DNA of 6,058 bases from Ilumatobacteraceae bacterium. GTDB taxonomy: Bacteria; Actinomycetota; Acidimicrobiia; Acidimicrobiales; Ilumatobacteraceae. The DNA lies in NCBI GenBank assembly GCA_021741795.1, contig JAIOXC010000082.1:1-6058 (forward strand), read 5' to 3'. Shown piece by piece: positions 5,929-6,058 of the stretch. The notes below the pieces were generated by a model. That model did no database searches. It was given only the letters and a program-made list of their open reading frames with translations, and was not told where the DNA came from. Position 1 is the stretch's first letter, and the number at the start of each line of letters is the position of its first letter. Made by a program: the position numbers and the translations under genes.

Positions 5929-6058
5929 ATTTTCCTGCTCCGGGTTTTTGTTTGGCAATTTCTTTTTTGGCAACTAACGCTTTCAGCACAGGTGCTGAAA
6001 CCATTGGCGTTGCAATTTCGCCGTTGTAGTCAACAAATTGGCGAACATACCTACTGCT
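5927..6058 (-). CDS. coaD: Phosphopantetheine adenylyltransferase CoaD, C-terminal 43 residues (5' end beyond window)
   Basis: CoaD transfers an adenylyl group from ATP to 4'-phosphopantetheine, giving dephospho-CoA in the penultimate step of coenzyme A synthesis. Only the end is present: SSRYVRQFVDYNGEIATPMV, then SAPVLKALVAKKEIAK and a lysine-rich tail ending GAGK, stop TGA at 5929-5927. The opening matches the family's conserved SSxxVR motif near the ATP site, followed by the usual 'GGD...VP..V..AL' region, here in the variant form NGEIATPMVSAPVLKAL. The frame runs open to the window edge. The N-terminal nucleotide-binding HxGH motif cannot be checked. The last ~12 residues are a basic extension after the normal end of the fold. 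A 9-bp inverted repeat lies within the coding sequence at 5981-6000. Confidence 0.85.
   Translation of the reverse strand, partial: SSRYVRQFVDYNGEIATPMVSAPVLKALVAKKEIAKQKPGAGK
5981..6000. repeat. 9-bp perfect inverted repeat with 2-bp spacer inside coaD
   Basis: The plus strand shows TTTCAGCAC, AG, GTGCTGAAA; the two arms are exact reverse complements. It encodes residues VSAPVLK of CoaD, which fit the family, so coding constraint may explain much of it. As RNA it could form an 8-bp stem with a 4-nt loop. It is not followed by a U-run in the direction of transcription, so it is not an intrinsic terminator. A role as a protein-binding site upstream of the sepIVA-like gene is possible but unproven. 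Confidence 0.45.

Noticed and set aside
5917..5973. Longer start for the SepIVA-like gene (ATG at 5973)
   Set aside because: The added residues are the Lys/Asn-rich out-of-frame reading of the coaD end; the ATG at 5916 has the GAGGG site and sits 10 nt after coaD.
1..6058. CRISPR array, mobile element, tRNA/rRNA or riboswitch
   Set aside because: No regularly spaced repeats, transposase-like frames, terminal inverted repeats or structured RNA signatures were seen; the window is filled by core genes.

Overview
The window is an ordinary but informative piece of a bacterial core genome. Eight genes lie head-to-tail, all on the minus strand, with almost no intergenic space. In transcription order (right to left) they are: the 3' end of coaD, a SepIVA/DivIVA-like coiled-coil gene, a DUF177 (yceD) gene, rpmF, plsX, rnc, mutM (fpg), and the first 645 codons of smc, which runs off the left edge. 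I see no mobile element, CRISPR array, tRNA, rRNA, defence system or convincing terminator. All plus-strand reading frames look like shadows of these genes, and no stretch over 300 bases lacks a gene.

The gene set points to an actinobacterium. A SepIVA-like protein next to DUF177, rnc, mutM and smc is the arrangement familiar from Mycobacterium and relatives. The GC content looks moderate (around the low-to-mid fifties by eye), AT-leaning codons such as AAA, GAA and CAA are common, and plsX sits between rpmF and rnc. Together these suggest a lineage outside the high-GC Actinomycetes. An Acidimicrobiia (Ilumatobacteraceae-like, possibly aquatic) bacterium is my best guess, by inference only.

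Layout: coaD end (5927-6058), 10-nt gap, sepIVA-like (5305-5916), 9-nt gap, yceD (4786-5295), 66-nt gap, rpmF (4540-4719), 18-nt gap, plsX (3547-4521), 4-nt ATGA overlap, rnc (2852-3550), 9-nt gap, mutM (1991-2842), 54-nt gap, smc (1-1936). The two longest gaps, before rpmF and before smc, are the only plausible places for internal promoters or leader control.

The cluster joins growth functions: the last steps of CoA supply (CoaD), entry of acyl groups into phospholipid synthesis (PlsX), large-subunit ribosome production (L32, DUF177, RNase III for rRNA processing), division and cell-wall placement (SepIVA-like), repair of oxidised guanine (MutM) and chromosome organisation (Smc). The points most worth a second look are in smc (a Ser/Ala-rich hinge-proximal arm, an early hinge, a tiny ORF ending one base before the GTG start), a 9-bp inverted repeat inside coaD, and a conserved-looking acidic/aromatic tail on the SepIVA-like protein. 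None of these amounts to a new system.
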